From Spirodela intermedia (lineage: Eukaryota > Streptophyta > Magnoliopsida > Alismatales > Araceae), in contig LR746277.1 in NCBI GenBank assembly GCA_902729315.2, positions 3,043,001 through 3,107,000 of the forward strand: DNA of 64,000 nt, given 5' to 3'. The notes under the pieces were generated by a model that was not told where the DNA came from, searched no databases, and saw nothing but the letters and a program-made list of their open reading frames with translations. Shown one piece after another: positions 39,158 to 51,268 of this stretch. The number at the start of each line of letters is the position of its first letter. Position 1 is the first letter of the stretch. A program made the position numbers and the translations under genes.

Positions 39158-39158
<1 letters not shown>

Positions 39159-39604
39159 TTAAGATTGTGAAAGGTGAAATTAAATATAAAAGGGGTAAGA
39201 TAAGAGTTATGAAAAACGTGGTAGAGGAGAGAAAATGAATCTAATGCAATGAAATTATACAATAAATGATAAAACTAGTTTGAATTAAAATTTAATCTAT
39301 CCATGGAGAGGATTACAAAGATGTCCCAAATTTGGATCTTGCACAAACTTCATTGTGCATCAATCCTAGGCCAGGTGATGCTTAATCAATGCACTTCAAG
39401 TAATCTCTTCTCCACGATGATCTTAGGTACAAGAATACCATTGACCAGGCCTTGATTTTCTTCTTATTTTCTTCGACTAGCCACTACTAAAGAAAGAGCC
39501 AAAAAGCATTCTCCAAGAGGGGGGTGAGATGCCTTAATCCTCTTGACAATTAAACGCTTTCAATCAACAATTATGATTAATAACTAACTCTCTTGGTAGA
39601 CAGC

Positions 39605-41249
39605 TGACGTGACTCAGTCGTTGTATATTAAATCACACAAATCTAAAATTTATAAAACTAAAAAATATGATTTTTTAGATATTTAGAAGTATTTCTGAAC
39701 AAATATATCAATTATAATTCAATAAAACTTCCAAAAAATAGCAATAATTTTTCACGTCGATCATAGAGATGTAATATAATATCTGGTAATTTTTCAGAAT
39801 GTTTCTCAATGAATACGATTTTTTATGAATTTTATACTAGGAAATGAAAAGGAAATATATTTAAAATTCACGAAAAAAAGGAAATAAGGGTGCAGACGTC
39901 AGAATGACATCAGCACCCGGCGAACACGAATCAGGCAAAAATCTATTTCCGCCTGGTGATTCCCACATAAGTGATTACAAATGATTTAATTGATCAAATT
40001 AAGATCTGTAAAAGCCAAAAGAATCGTAATGAAATGGAATATATCTTGGTAAATTTAAAATCAACAAATTATCACTAAATGAAGCGTAAATTAAGTTGAA
40101 AGTAGGAAAACAGAGTTCCGGCGTCGTGACGGCGATGCGTCAGTGATGCACCAAAATCATGAGCGTTTAGGAGGATCGTCGTGCAATGTCCATGGCCTCG
40201 AAGGCTCTCCTTGGACAAAGACGACATGGGCAATCTCTAGATCTCTTTGCGAAGTCTAGAGATTAATGAAATGGGTCACCGAATCGTCTCCGACAGCTGT
40301 CACCCGATGGAGTGAAAAAACAGCAACTTTGTGGCTCTCCGGCGGCTGTCACCCGACGGAGAGGAGTTGGATAGAGGTGGGGCACGTGTTAGGGAGCTTC
40401 ATCCTCATGTCCGTGCAGTAAGAGGAGGCTCTTCATCGCATCTGGTACGCTCTCAGAAGGTGGCGACTCGTCTCCCGGCGGATCGTCCTCTTTCCGACGA
40501 CGGCTTATTCGTCGATCAATCAGAGATGATTTACTTGATGGATTCACGATCCTTTTATCGCGAATCATTCAGCAATTTTAGTAACAATGCTCCGTGAATC
40601 GTGTTGATGAGATTTTTGCCGATGATCCAGTGATTCTCGTTGCTTAATCCTTCACCGGTGATATGCAGGAAAATCGCGATAATCAGATAAAAATATATGA
40701 CTTTTGACTCTAGGAGGATTCGAACCCACGCCGGTTGCCTGCCCCCTTCTGAGGAAGGTGTGACGCGGGTTTAGTCCCACATCGGTTGTGCACCGATTTT
40801 TCGAGTGAATATATAGTAATGTTAGATTTCTAAGCAAAGTCCCTTCTCTCACGTGTACGACCACTCCTTACCTCACAACCGGCTGGCCACCGGTGACATG
40901 AAAGGGGAGTGGCGCACATGTGCCCCTATCGGTCCAAGCCGCTCGAGCCCCTACTCGCGACTACTCCCTGACTGAGCTTCCGACCCGCTTGCGGGCCTGG
41001 CTGGCCAGCGGGTCCCCCCTCATTTTGTCTTATTTTTATTTTTTATTTCTTTTTCTTCATTTTTCTCAAAAGCAAGACTGTAAAAATCATATAAATTCAT
41101 GTAAAATTACATAATTACCTAAAAATTCACATTAATCAATTGAAAACCACTTTTCACACTTTAACACAAATATAAGTCTATTTATCATGAGTTAAGGCTA
41201 AAACTATATTATTTACTAATTATTAACTCATGATAATGAAGACTTATCA
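39605..41249 (-). mobile_element. solo LTR1, minus orientation
   Basis: TGACGTGACTCAG ... GAAGACTTATCA, 1645 bp, with ACAGC at 39600-39604 and 41250-41254. Inserted in LTR2. It forms an inverted pair with the solo LTR1 at 41418-43029. Confidence 0.95.
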
Positions 41250-41847
41250 ACAGCCCAGATCATTTCATGAAGGTGATGCTCTAATTATTCTTTTAATCTC
41301 ATTTTAAGGCGCCACAAGATAGACAACCTATATCTCATCTCTTTATACTCATTTTAGGTCCAAAAAGGTTAGGTCAAGGTGACTCCCTCTCTTGGGCTCA
41401 TAAACATATTAGGCTGGTGATAAGTCTTCATTATCATGAGTTAATAAATAGTAAATAATATAGTTTTAGCCTTAACTCATGATAAATAGACTTATATTTG
41501 TGTTAAAGTGTGAAAACTGGTTTTCAGTTGATTAGTGTGAATTTTTAGGTAATTATGTGATTTTACATGAATTTATATGATTTTTACAGTCTTACTTTTG
41601 AGATAAATAAAGAACAAGAAATAAAAATAAAAATATTGCAAAATGGGGGACCTGCTAGTCAGCCGGGCCCACAAGTGGGTCGGAAGCTCAGTCGGGGACT
41701 AGCTGCGAGCAGGGGCTCGAGCAGCTTGGACCGATAGGGGCACGTGTGCGCCACTCCCCTTCCACGTCACCGGTGGCCTGCCGGCTGTGGGGCAAGGAAC
41801 AATCGTACATGCGAGAGAAGGAACTTTGCTCAGAAATGTAACATTAC

Positions 41848-41855
41848 TATATATT
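41848..41855 (+). promoter_or_regulatory. TATA-like element in LTR1
   Basis: TATATATT followed by CGCT, about 430 bp into the LTR in its sense direction. The same octamer followed by CGCT is at 59544-59551 in another copy. Plausible LTR core promoter. Confidence 0.4.
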
Positions 41856-41935
41856 CGCTCGAAAAATCGGCGCACAACCGATGTGGGACTAAACCCGCGT
41901 CACACCTTCCTTAGAAGGGGCAGACAACCAACATG

Positions 41936-41946
41936 GGTTCGAATCC
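41936..41946 (+). other. tRNA T-arm / Pol III box B-like motif in LTR1
   Basis: GGTTCGAATCC matches the box B consensus. It recurs at 59630-59640, and on the minus strand with single changes at 40716-40726 and 32567-32577. No matching A box or cloverleaf was found upstream, so this is a motif and not a tRNA gene. Confidence 0.5.
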
Positions 41947-43359
41947 TCCTAGAGTCAAAAGTCATATATTTTTATCTGATTATCGCGACTTTCCTACAGA
42001 TCGCCGGTGAAGGATTAAGCAACGAGGATCACTGGATCATCAACGAAAATCTCGTCAATGTGATTCGCGGAGCATTGCTACTAAAATTACTGAACGATTC
42101 GCGATAAAAAGATCGCGAATCCATCGAGTAAATCATCTCCGATTGATCGACGAACAAGCCGTCATCAGGAAGAGGACAATCCGCCGAGAGATGAGTTGCC
42201 ACCTCCTGAGAGCGTACCAGATGCGATGAAGAGCCTCCTCTTGCTGTGCAGACCTGAGGATGAAGCTCCCTGACACACGCCTGACTACCATCCAGCTCCT
42301 CTTTGTCGGGTGACAGCCACTAGAGAGCCGCAAAGTTGTCATTTTTCTGCTCTGCCGGATGACAACTATTAGAGATGACTCGACGACCCATTTCATTAAT
42401 CTCTAGACTTCGCAAGAAGATCTAGAGATTGCCCACGTCGTCTTTGTCCAAGGAGAGCTTTCGAGGCCGTGAACACTACACGACGATCCTCCCGAACGCT
42501 CAAGATTCCGGTGCATCGCTAATGCATCGCCGTCGCGACATTAGAACTTTGTTTTTCTGCTTTCAACTTACTTTACGCTTCATTTAGTGATAATCTTTGT
42601 GATTTTAATTTACCAAAATATACTTTATTCTATTACGATTCTTCCGGCTTTTACATATCTTAATTTGATTAATTAAATCATTTATAATTGCTTATATAAA
42701 AATCACCAGACAGAACTCTGTTTCCACCCAATTCGCGTTCGCATCCTTATTTCCCTTTTTTGTGAATTTTAAATATATTTTCTTTTTATTTCCTAGTATA
42801 AAATTCATAGAAAATCGTATTCATTGAGAAAAATTCTAAATAATTACCAGATATTATATTACATCCCTGTGATTGACTTGGAAAATTACCGCTGTTTTTT
42901 TGTAAATTTTATTGAATTATAATTGATATATTTATTCAGAAATATTCCTAAATATCTGAAAATTTGTATTTTCTAGTTTTATAAATTTTAGATTTACATG
43001 ATTTAATATACAACGACTAAGTCACGTTAGCTGGCCCTCTCCATAAGACTTGGTTTTTCATTGTGATGAAGGCTTAAGCTTCTTTCGTTACTTTCAACTT
43101 AGAATAAGAGCTCACCTAAGTCTTTGCAATCAAATAATTATCAAGAAAATATAAGAGAATCACCACTTTACTTCATAAAAGTTAAATGGAGTTAGTCTCA
43201 TAATATAAATAAATAATATGTATTATGACTTAAATGATAAAATATTATGAATGTCATAATGAGTCGGTAACACATGTATAATTATATTATCTACTCATTA
43301 ATTAGCATCTATATATAAGATATGAATACATCAATGCAACTACTAATTTATAATTATCA

Positions 43360-44401
43360 CGTTTCAAGCCCTAAGGGACTAAAACAACTTGGTATCTCGC
43401 TCCCCCCTTTGGACTGAGCTCGACATGACTTGATAGGCTTCTCCCTTCATGCGACGGTTCATACATCAGTCCACTGTGTGAAACTATCACACTATCTTCA
43501 GTGTGTGCCAGAAGGGAGAGGAACTGTCATGCAGCATTTCAGGAGCCAACAGCCAGTTCATCGTATGAAACGGCTGAACCATTTTTCAGTGCATGTCAGA
43601 TGGGAAAGGAACCATCATGCGATGGTTCGTATGCCATGTATGCTAGTTTGAGTGCACAAGTCGGCTTATGCTGGTTTGGGTGATCAGCTCAGTGTGCCCG
43701 AATAGTCGAAATAGTGCACTGCACTAATCAAGATAGATGGTGTGCCAGCTCAATACAAATCGATCCAGTTAGTCAACGTGCTGGTCTATAATGATGACAT
43801 CATAATAATGGCATCAGCATACCATGCCCATAAAATTATTTAATTCCAATGTCATTTTATTTCTTAAATATTATTTATAAAGTTATTTGAAATTTTCAAT
43901 GATTATGTTTACATTTATAGTTAAATGTCAAATAACTATCATGGTACATCTCTGATATTTTAAAATTATTAATTGAAGCAACATCCTACCAAAATAGACT
44001 CTCTTGTGGAGATTAATTTTTCTAACATATGATGTTCTGTTGTGTGTGTGATTTTGCAAATACTAAATGTCTTAAAGGAAAGTTTAGTATTTTACAAATT
44101 ACATGTCTTTCTGATAATAAATATGTTATAGTTATTTAGTATTTTCATGTGAATAATAAGTCATTCTAAAGAAAAGCCTATTATTTTACAAAAACTTATT
44201 TTCAATATTTATTTATCACATTAAGATATTACTTACAATTAATATTAATATTCAAAGACAAAGTATTAATATTGCACTCAATATCTTGTAATGAGAAGTA
44301 TCATTATTTAAAAATCAAGTTACTTATGTGAATTTTCTATTATTATTTATATAATTTTAAGTTTTACTTCTACTATTTCTGCTCATATAAACTATATTCT
44401 T
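43360..44401. other. unassigned region before copia-2
   Basis: Contains a short perfect inverted repeat (gaaccatc-atgc-gatggttc, about 43609-43628) and related 'catgcgaYggttc' repeats at 43450-43630, then AT-rich sequence. It may include the 5' LTR of copia-2, but I cannot match it to a 3' copy. Confidence 0.4.
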
Positions 44402-45160
44402 ATGCTAAATGATACCAACTTCAAGGTATGGAAAGAAAATGTTTTAATAGTTCTCAATTGCATAGATTTGAACATTATATTAAAAGAAGATTGTCCCACA
44501 AACTCCCATGAGGATAAGAGAGATAATAAGTAGGACTAATTGAATCACATGAGTCTTATAATCATGAAGCATGCTATTCTAAAATCCTTCAAGAACACTT
44601 TGTTTGAAGAAGCCACTACAACAAGAGTTTTACTTAACGAACTTGAGAAAAAGTTTGCTAAGAATGATAAGGTTGAAACAAATATGATTTTAACAAAGCT
44701 TATGTCTATGAAGTATAAAAGTAAGAAAAATATAAGAGAGTACATTCTTAAAATATCTTATCTTGTCTCAAAACTAAAGTCATTAAAGTTAGAACTATCG
44801 AAAGATTTGCTCGTGCATTTATTTTTATTTCTCTTCCTGCACTATTCAATTAATTTAAGGTAAACTATAATTGTCAAAGGAAGAAATGATCCCTACATAA
44901 GCTCATATCACATTGTGTTTAGGAAAAAGAAAGGGTGAAACAAGATAGGCATGAGAGTGTTCATTTGACTATAACCTATTAAAATAAAATCAAGAAAAGA
45001 CTTAAGGTTAATGAAGTTGTAAGTGGACTATCACTAAAGAAACAACAAATGAAGTAAGATAAAAAATCTACTTGTTTCTTTTGCGAACATAGTGGACACA
45101 TGAAGAAGGATTGTACCAAGTATCAAGCTTGGCGTATAAAGAAAAGTGACCTTCTCACTT
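44402..45160 (+). pseudogene. copia-2 gag
   Basis: Starts MLNDTNFKVWKENVLIVLN, typical of the N-terminus of copia Gag. An NMILTKLMSMKYKSKKNIRE block and LKLELSKDLLVHL (44540-44863) match the capsid (UBN2-type) region. A zinc knuckle CFFCEHSGHMKKDC lies at 45071-45112, with all CCHC residues present. Stop codons separate the pieces. Confidence 0.85.
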
Positions 45161-45599
45161 TGTTTGTTCAAATGATAGTTTAACTTCTGTACCTTTACAC
45201 ATATGATAGATAAACTCTAGTGCTACTATTCACATAAGTGTATCTATGTAGGAGTACTTCTATTTCTATAAGTCAATTAATAATGAAAGATACATCTATT
45301 CAGGCGATGGTAATATAGTGATAGTGGAGGCAATATGAACTTTTAGGTTATTGTTAAAGGCTAGTCACTATTTGGATTTGATTGAAACTTATGTTCTACC
45401 ATTTTTTAAATAGAACTTTACTTTTGTTTCTAATTTAAATAATTTTTATCATGACTCTCTATTTAGAAATAAAAAATCTAGACTCTATGATTACTCAAAT
45501 CATATTAATACTAGTATTTTATCAAGTCATGATATCTTATATTTACTTGACATAATAGTCATTTCTAATAAAATTCTACATATAAGTTCAAATAGTACA

Positions 45600-46830
45600 A
45601 AAAATTAACTAATTACTAAGAATTTCACTTCATTATGGCACAAGAGATTGGTCACATCTCTAAAAAGAGAATTGACCGACTTGTGTATGATGAAATTTTT
45701 GATCCACTTGATTATAAGGATTTTGACACGTGTCAAATGTATTAAGAGAAAAAGAACAAACATAAAGAAAACAAGTGACAATTGAGTTTCAGACATCTTA
45801 GAATTAATACATATGAATATTTGTAGACCATTCCTTATGGCCTCTTGAAATAGTCAAGAATATTTTATTATATTTATGAATGATTATTCTCAATTTGGTT
45901 ACTTGTATCTCATTCATAAAGAGTCTCAATCATTCTATATGTTCATAAAGTATAAGACTGAAGTTGAGAATGAACTCAACAAATGGATTAAAACTATCAA
46001 ATCAGACGGTGGTAGTGAATACTATGGTAAATATAATAGATTAAGTGAAAAAAATTTAGGACCATTCATTAAATTTATAGAGGAGTGTAGCATCATCCCA
46101 TAGTACACCATGTCAAGATCTCTTACCATGAATGATGTTGCTGAACGACGAAAAAAAATACTTAAAGATATGATAAGAAGTTTGATTAATCAATTTACCC
46201 TACCAGAAAGCCTTTAAGGAAAAGTACTAAAGACTCCATCTTATTTGCTTAATCAGGTTTTGACTAAAACAACTGTCGAAACTTTTTATCAGTTTTGGAT
46301 GGGTTATAAGTCTACTTTTAAACATTTGTATATTTGGGGTTGTCCGACAGAGGTAATATCTTATAGACCTAATGAAAAAAACTTAACTTCAAAATAGTTA
46401 ATTGTTACTTTGTTGGATAATTGGAAAGATCTAGAGGGCATAAGTTTTATAATCCCACTATTGAGGTTATTTTTAAGATGAAAAATATTTATTTCTTTGA
46501 GAATGTTGAGTTTACAAAAATAGATAAAGTTAGAGACATTGATTTTGAAGAGAAATATATAAATATTCCTTATATTACTATTGACAATTATCCTGATGAT
46601 ATTATTTTGACTAGCATTGATCAACAATCAACTTCAAATCAAAATAATGCAATCATACTTCCTACTTCAAAAGAACAAACTCTATATACTCAAGAATCAG
46701 TGTCATTTAAAAGATCTACTAGAGAGAGGAGGAATGTTATTTCAGATGATTATATCGTATTTATTTTAAAATATGAAGATGACATCAAAGTGATAGAATA
46801 TGATCCTATCAACTTCTATTAAGTGGTGTA
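45600..46830 (+). pseudogene. copia-2 integrase
   Basis: The N-terminal zinc-binding region is diverged (KRELTDLCMM..., about 45655). The core has FIIFMNDYSQFGYLYLIHKE (45865-45925, about one frame) and IKSDGGSEYYGKYN (about 45990-46030), corresponding to the first and second catalytic Asp blocks. The C-terminal side has LYIWGCP and a RGHKFYNPT block (46421-46470). In-frame stops include one at the IVPQYT-equivalent position (46101). Confidence 0.85.
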
Positions 46831-46958
46831 AAGTTCTAATTCTCATAAGTGGATCGATGTCACGAATGAATAAATTAAATATATGAAGTATAATGATGTT
46901 TGGAATCATCTCATTACCCAAATGTGCGAAGCCTATTGATTGTAAATGAATATTTAAA

Positions 46959-49742
46959 ATGAAGAATGATTCAAAAGATAATGTGGAAATATATAAAGTT
47001 CATCTTGTCACTAAGAGATTTATTCAAAGAGAAGGCATCAATTATATTGAGACTTTCTCTCCAGTTTCATTCAAAAACTCTTATATAATAATAATAGCAC
47101 TAGTAACTTATTTTGATTTTGAGTTACATCAGATGGATGTAAAAACTACATTTTTCAATGGTGACATTGATGAAACGATATATATAGTATAATCATAAAC
47201 TCATTTTAGGGTTGCATAATTGTTGTTTTGCTTTTGAGTTTATTCAAAATATTTATATTCATTTTTCTTCTACTTCTCTTATTTTATTATAAGGATAGGA
47301 CATGGGGTCGATCCTCAGGAAAATTAGATTTATATTTCTAATATTGATTAAGTTGAAAAGATAAGTAAAAGGCTAGAGAGGTAGAATAGGGAGAAAGGAA
47401 TAATTCAGGAATGAGAATCCTGATATTTGTGATTGTGAACGAATCAACGAGAATTGAGATTCCAATTTCAGAATTGAGAAATGTTTTAGACACTCCTACT
47501 TACGGCTTACAAGAGTGATTTGAAAGAAAAGAAGGTGAAGAAGGGCAAGAAGCTCAAAGAGATCTTGATCTTCTTGCAAAGGTCAAGATCTCCATGGTCT
47601 CTAGAGGGACAGTTAGACAAAAGTTCAATTTTATTAGAAATAGAAATGTAAACAAGGAGAAATAGTTTTATTGGATAACAGGAGATGAAACATGAATCTT
47701 GTGACCTAAAGTGCATACCTCGAGTCTATATATTTCGCCCAGACCTGGCGGCTTTCTCTAGTAAGAACACAATTACAAGATCAAGAACAAAACATGTAAT
47801 AAATCACCTCTGTTCAGGTTTATCAAGCTGGATCCCGAGAGAGCCTTTTCCTGCGGCTAGCCTCTACTAAGAAAATCTCCAGCATACCATCAAAAGAAAG
47901 GAAAAAAGATGTTTTATACATAGGGGTACATTTTGCAAAAGAACCTTATCTCATTCCTATTTTCCTCCCATGACCCTATCCTTCCTTCACTTGAGCGCCC
48001 ATGATATCTTGAATTCATGGCCCATCTTAGAGAAGGAAGTTGAGGAGATATTGGGTTGGAACAGGTTATGCGTGCTCCACTCTCCTCCTTCAGGCCTTTC
48101 TTGGCCCACAGCATGCTACATGACCTTTTACTTTCAGCTTGATAACCTTCAAGCCCTCAAACTAATCACTTAATCAAATGTTCCTAATTGTTACACGTCA
48201 CATACTAAAAAATATTCATCAATAATAACACTATTTGAATTCCAAAAAATCAAACAGGTTAGCCATAAGATAATAAATTAGTGTTCACATGTGCATGAAA
48301 ATAGAGCAGGATATTAAAAGGTTAATATTAGCAATGTGGCATACATTCCTATATATTTATATTGTTAATAATTCTATAATAATCATGAAATTGATATATA
48401 TATATATATATCAACATATTTTCCATGAGAGCTTATAAGCAAGGAGTCATTACTCATATTCATAGTTGTACTATTACTAACATGATCTTAGTGAACTTTT
48501 GAGCTCAAAGCATATGAAATCATAGATATTATCACTATATTTATCATGTTATCATATAACCAAAAAAAATTGTATTTGAAGACCTAAAGAAAATAGTATG
48601 AAAATTAAAGAAGTCTATCTATGGGTCAAAACTAATTTTTCATCAATGGTATCACAAATTTTATCAAGTTATCATCTCATTTGATTTTGAGATGAATATA
48701 GGTGATGAATGTGTATATCATAAGTTCAATAGGAATAAACATATACTTCTAGTTTTATATGTAGATAACATATTACTGGTTAGTAATGATATAGGCTTAT
48801 TATGTGACACCAAAAAGTTTATGTAAATGAATTTTGAGATGAAGGATCTTGGCGAAGCTTCTTTTATAGTAGGTGTTGCGATTTACTGAGATCGTCTTCG
48901 AAATATCTTAGGGTTGTCAAAAAAGAATTATATTGAGAAAGTTCGTGCGAGAGTTGGTATGTAAGAATATAAATCTTATGAAACCCTTGTTGATAAAAAA
49001 GACAAATTTAGTCTCAATTAATATCCTAAGAATGATTATGAGATTAAAGAGATATATAAGATTCTTTATGCATCAGCCATAGTAAGCCTTATGTATGCTC
49101 AAGTATGTATGCATCCAAATATTGTGTGCATAATTAAAGTACTAAGCAGATATTTAAGTAACTCTAGTGTAGATCATTAGAAATTAAGTAAACGGGTTAT
49201 GCAGTATTTGTAAAAGACAGATTTATATGCACACATATAAAAAATTAAATCATTTGGAGATCATTGGATATTCAAATTCCTATTTACTAGATTTATTGAT
49301 AGCAATCGGTCCATTATGAGTATATCTAGCTACTATCTAAAAGAGTTATATCATGGAAGAGTACTAAGTAGACACTCATAACTTCTTCTACTATGACAAT
49401 AGAATTTACAATATGTTATGAGGTATATAATCATAAAATTTGATTGAAGAATTTTATCATAGGGTTGCGAATTCTAGATGGAATTGAAAGATCACTAAAG
49501 TTATTTTATGATAATAAATCAACCGTTATATTTTTCTAATAAAAATAAGAGTTTGACGATGTCTAAACATATAGACATCAAGTTTCTAATTGTTACAGAA
49601 AGAGTTCAAAGTGTCTAGATATCTATAGAACATATTGGGACAAACTCCATGGTAGTAGATTCACTTACTAAGAGAATGTTATCAAAGGTCTTTTATGAGT
49701 ATATTGCTCATATGGGTGTAATACCTAATGAGGATATATAAT
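46959..49742 (+). pseudogene. copia-2 reverse transcriptase and RNase H, split
   Basis: The first part (46959-47192) carries VTKRFIQREGINYIETFSPVS (first 20) and LHQMDVKTTFFNGDIDETIY. Reading resumes at 48555 after the insertion: VCKLKKSIYG-equivalent, then LVLYVDNILL (48758-48787). The active site YVDD reads YVDN. NFEMKDLGEASF follows at about 48830. The RNase H side ends with IEHIGTNSMVVDSLTKRML and YIAHMGV (49630-49720). Many stops. Confidence 0.87.
47193..48554. mobile_element. LTR2-like solo LTR inside copia-2
   Basis: The copia-2 reading is interrupted between IYIV(stop) and the next RT codons. The inserted 1362 bp is flanked by TATAA (47188-47192, 48555-48559). It starts TCATAAACTCATTTTAG and ends GTTATCA, close to the LTR2 ends TGATGAACTCAATTTAG / AATTATCA. 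An internal 'ggggtcgatcctcagg' also parallels LTR2. Probably an older or related subfamily. Confidence 0.7.
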
Positions 49743-50980
49743 TTCAGTGAGAGTTTGTCTTTTCATGTTAATACATTTATAAACATACATTTTGGTTATT
49801 TCATACATAGATAAATTTTATGATTATTCCTACTCCTAATATAGTTATTTGATCTCCATTCAAAATAAAGAGGACTAAGTTGAAAATGTACATGTAAGAG
49901 TCACATTTCATATAATTTTCATATTACACATCCATACTTGATTTATGTCATTCATTATATCGATATATGTGATTATTGTTGGGTTCAATTACGTAAAAAA
50001 TGTGAACAAAAGCCCTTTTTAGTTCTATATTGATATAATGATAGATGAGATTGTCAAAGATATCTTTAGCAATAATATTAAAATTTTGAGCTCATAATGT
50101 CATAATGTATCATATATATGAATTCTATATTATAAGGCTATTATTGAATTAATTCTACTTAAAATGATTCATTAGAGTTTAAATATTTGAGATTACAGCC
50201 TCTCTCGTAACTGTGGATATAAACATAAATACATATAGACACTAAATCTTATTTTAATTTTATGATAAGGTAAATTAGAAAAAAATATCAAGAGACTAAT
50301 CACCTCTTGTCTATAAATAAGGGGTCATGGTCCTTGGGTCACAGGTCGTGAGTCACTCTTAGAGTATCTCATCTTTTTAAAAGGTCATTAGATGACTTTT
50401 CTGTGCTAATTCAAAAGGTTATTCTTGTACTTGTGTCTTCATATATTCAAGTATGACTTTAATCCATTCTCATTATATTTTATCATTTTCTATTGATCTC
50501 AACACTAAATCCTTCAGATTCAATAACCTCAAGGTCTTAATTAGGAAAAGTTTAAATTATGTTGTGACATAGGTTTTAGTGGCAAGTAAATAACAAAAGA
50601 TCATTAAAGATTACTGAGTTGAGAACCAGTGAAAATCTCGAACCTACCCAATCAGGAAACACATTAAGCAAATGAACGGCAGAGTGTATCATTTTTATAA
50701 AGTAGGAAAAAAATTATAAACAATTACAACATCCAAGAATATATCTTAATCTTACAAACTATGATGAAACTTCTCTTTTGTGAGTACTTTAAGGAACTAA
50801 TGTTCTCACTACTATTTATGACCTTTGTACCTATGTTTATCTTGATAGAAATATTTATTCATTTTAGCTTTTGAGTTGTCTAGATTAGTGAGAAGATTTT
50901 CTTGAATTTAAAAACTGAACTCCATTAACAAACTCTGGACTTTTCTTACTTTTTTTTATTTTCTAACAGTTCATGTAGCG
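49743..50980. other. AT-rich region, possible copia-2 3' LTR
   Basis: Follows the end of copia-2 pol. A TATA-type 'ctataaataagggg' lies near 50314, and TGTTGGG near 49979 would suit a copia LTR start. No second copy is visible to prove it. No gene seen. Confidence 0.35.
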
Positions 50981-51268
50981 TCGGCGGTGATTTACTGATA
51001 TCGGTCCGTTGACCAATCCGAGCCCAATCAACTCTCCTCTCTCGCCAACAGCAACCCTTCGAAAAGTCCCCTCGCGGGCCACACCGGTCTGCTCTGGACT
51101 GAACAATTTCCAAGTTTCAAGGTATGATGGTTCTGAACACGATCAAGGCATCATTTTCTTCAGGGAAATTGCCCGGATATTACGGTTTTTTACTGTACAC
51201 AGTTCATCCATCGTGCCGGATTTTGGGTCAATCCTCTCCCTCAATCAAACATAATTTCTATGATTGGC
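50981..51268 (-). other. 3' flank of intact CNL, duplicated with pseudogene
   Basis: Shares 'ttcttcagggaaat', 'actgtacacagtt/g' and the degenerate C-terminal copy (51212-51243, reading EGED-stop-PKIRH on the minus strand) with 430-607. No polyadenylation signal can be assigned with confidence. Confidence 0.6.

Larger units (their letters stand above)
41418..43029 (+). mobile_element. solo LTR1, plus orientation
   Basis: TGATAAGTCTTC ... AAGTCACGTTA, 1612 bp, with GCTGG at 41413-41417 and 43030-43034. The 3' end is TA rather than CA, the same variant found at the inner ends of the B and C 5' LTRs. Confidence 0.95.
38963..43359. mobile_element. LTR2 copy interrupted by two solo LTR1s
   Basis: LTR2 sequence occurs at 38963-39604, 41255-41417 and 43035-43359; joined, these give about 1.13 kb, the normal LTR2 length. 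It starts TAATGAACTC (TG end mutated) and ends TAATTATCA. No matching target duplication (tgctc / cgttt). Confidence 0.85.
44402..49742 (+). mobile_element. Ty1/copia retrotransposon copia-2 (internal region)
   Basis: A plus-strand gag-integrase-RT-RNase H order with copia motifs throughout, heavily interrupted by stops and by a 1.36-kb LTR-like insertion at 47193-48554. LTR boundaries were not resolved. The region after 49742 with 'ctataaataagggg' (about 50314) could belong to the 3' LTR. Confidence 0.88.

Noticed and set aside
38924-39262. Open frame containing an Ile-Tyr repeat
   Set aside because: It is the translation of a (TA)n microsatellite inside LTR2.
49743-50640. Defined 3' LTR of copia-2
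   Set aside because: No matching 5' copy could be found before 44402, so boundaries cannot be supported.
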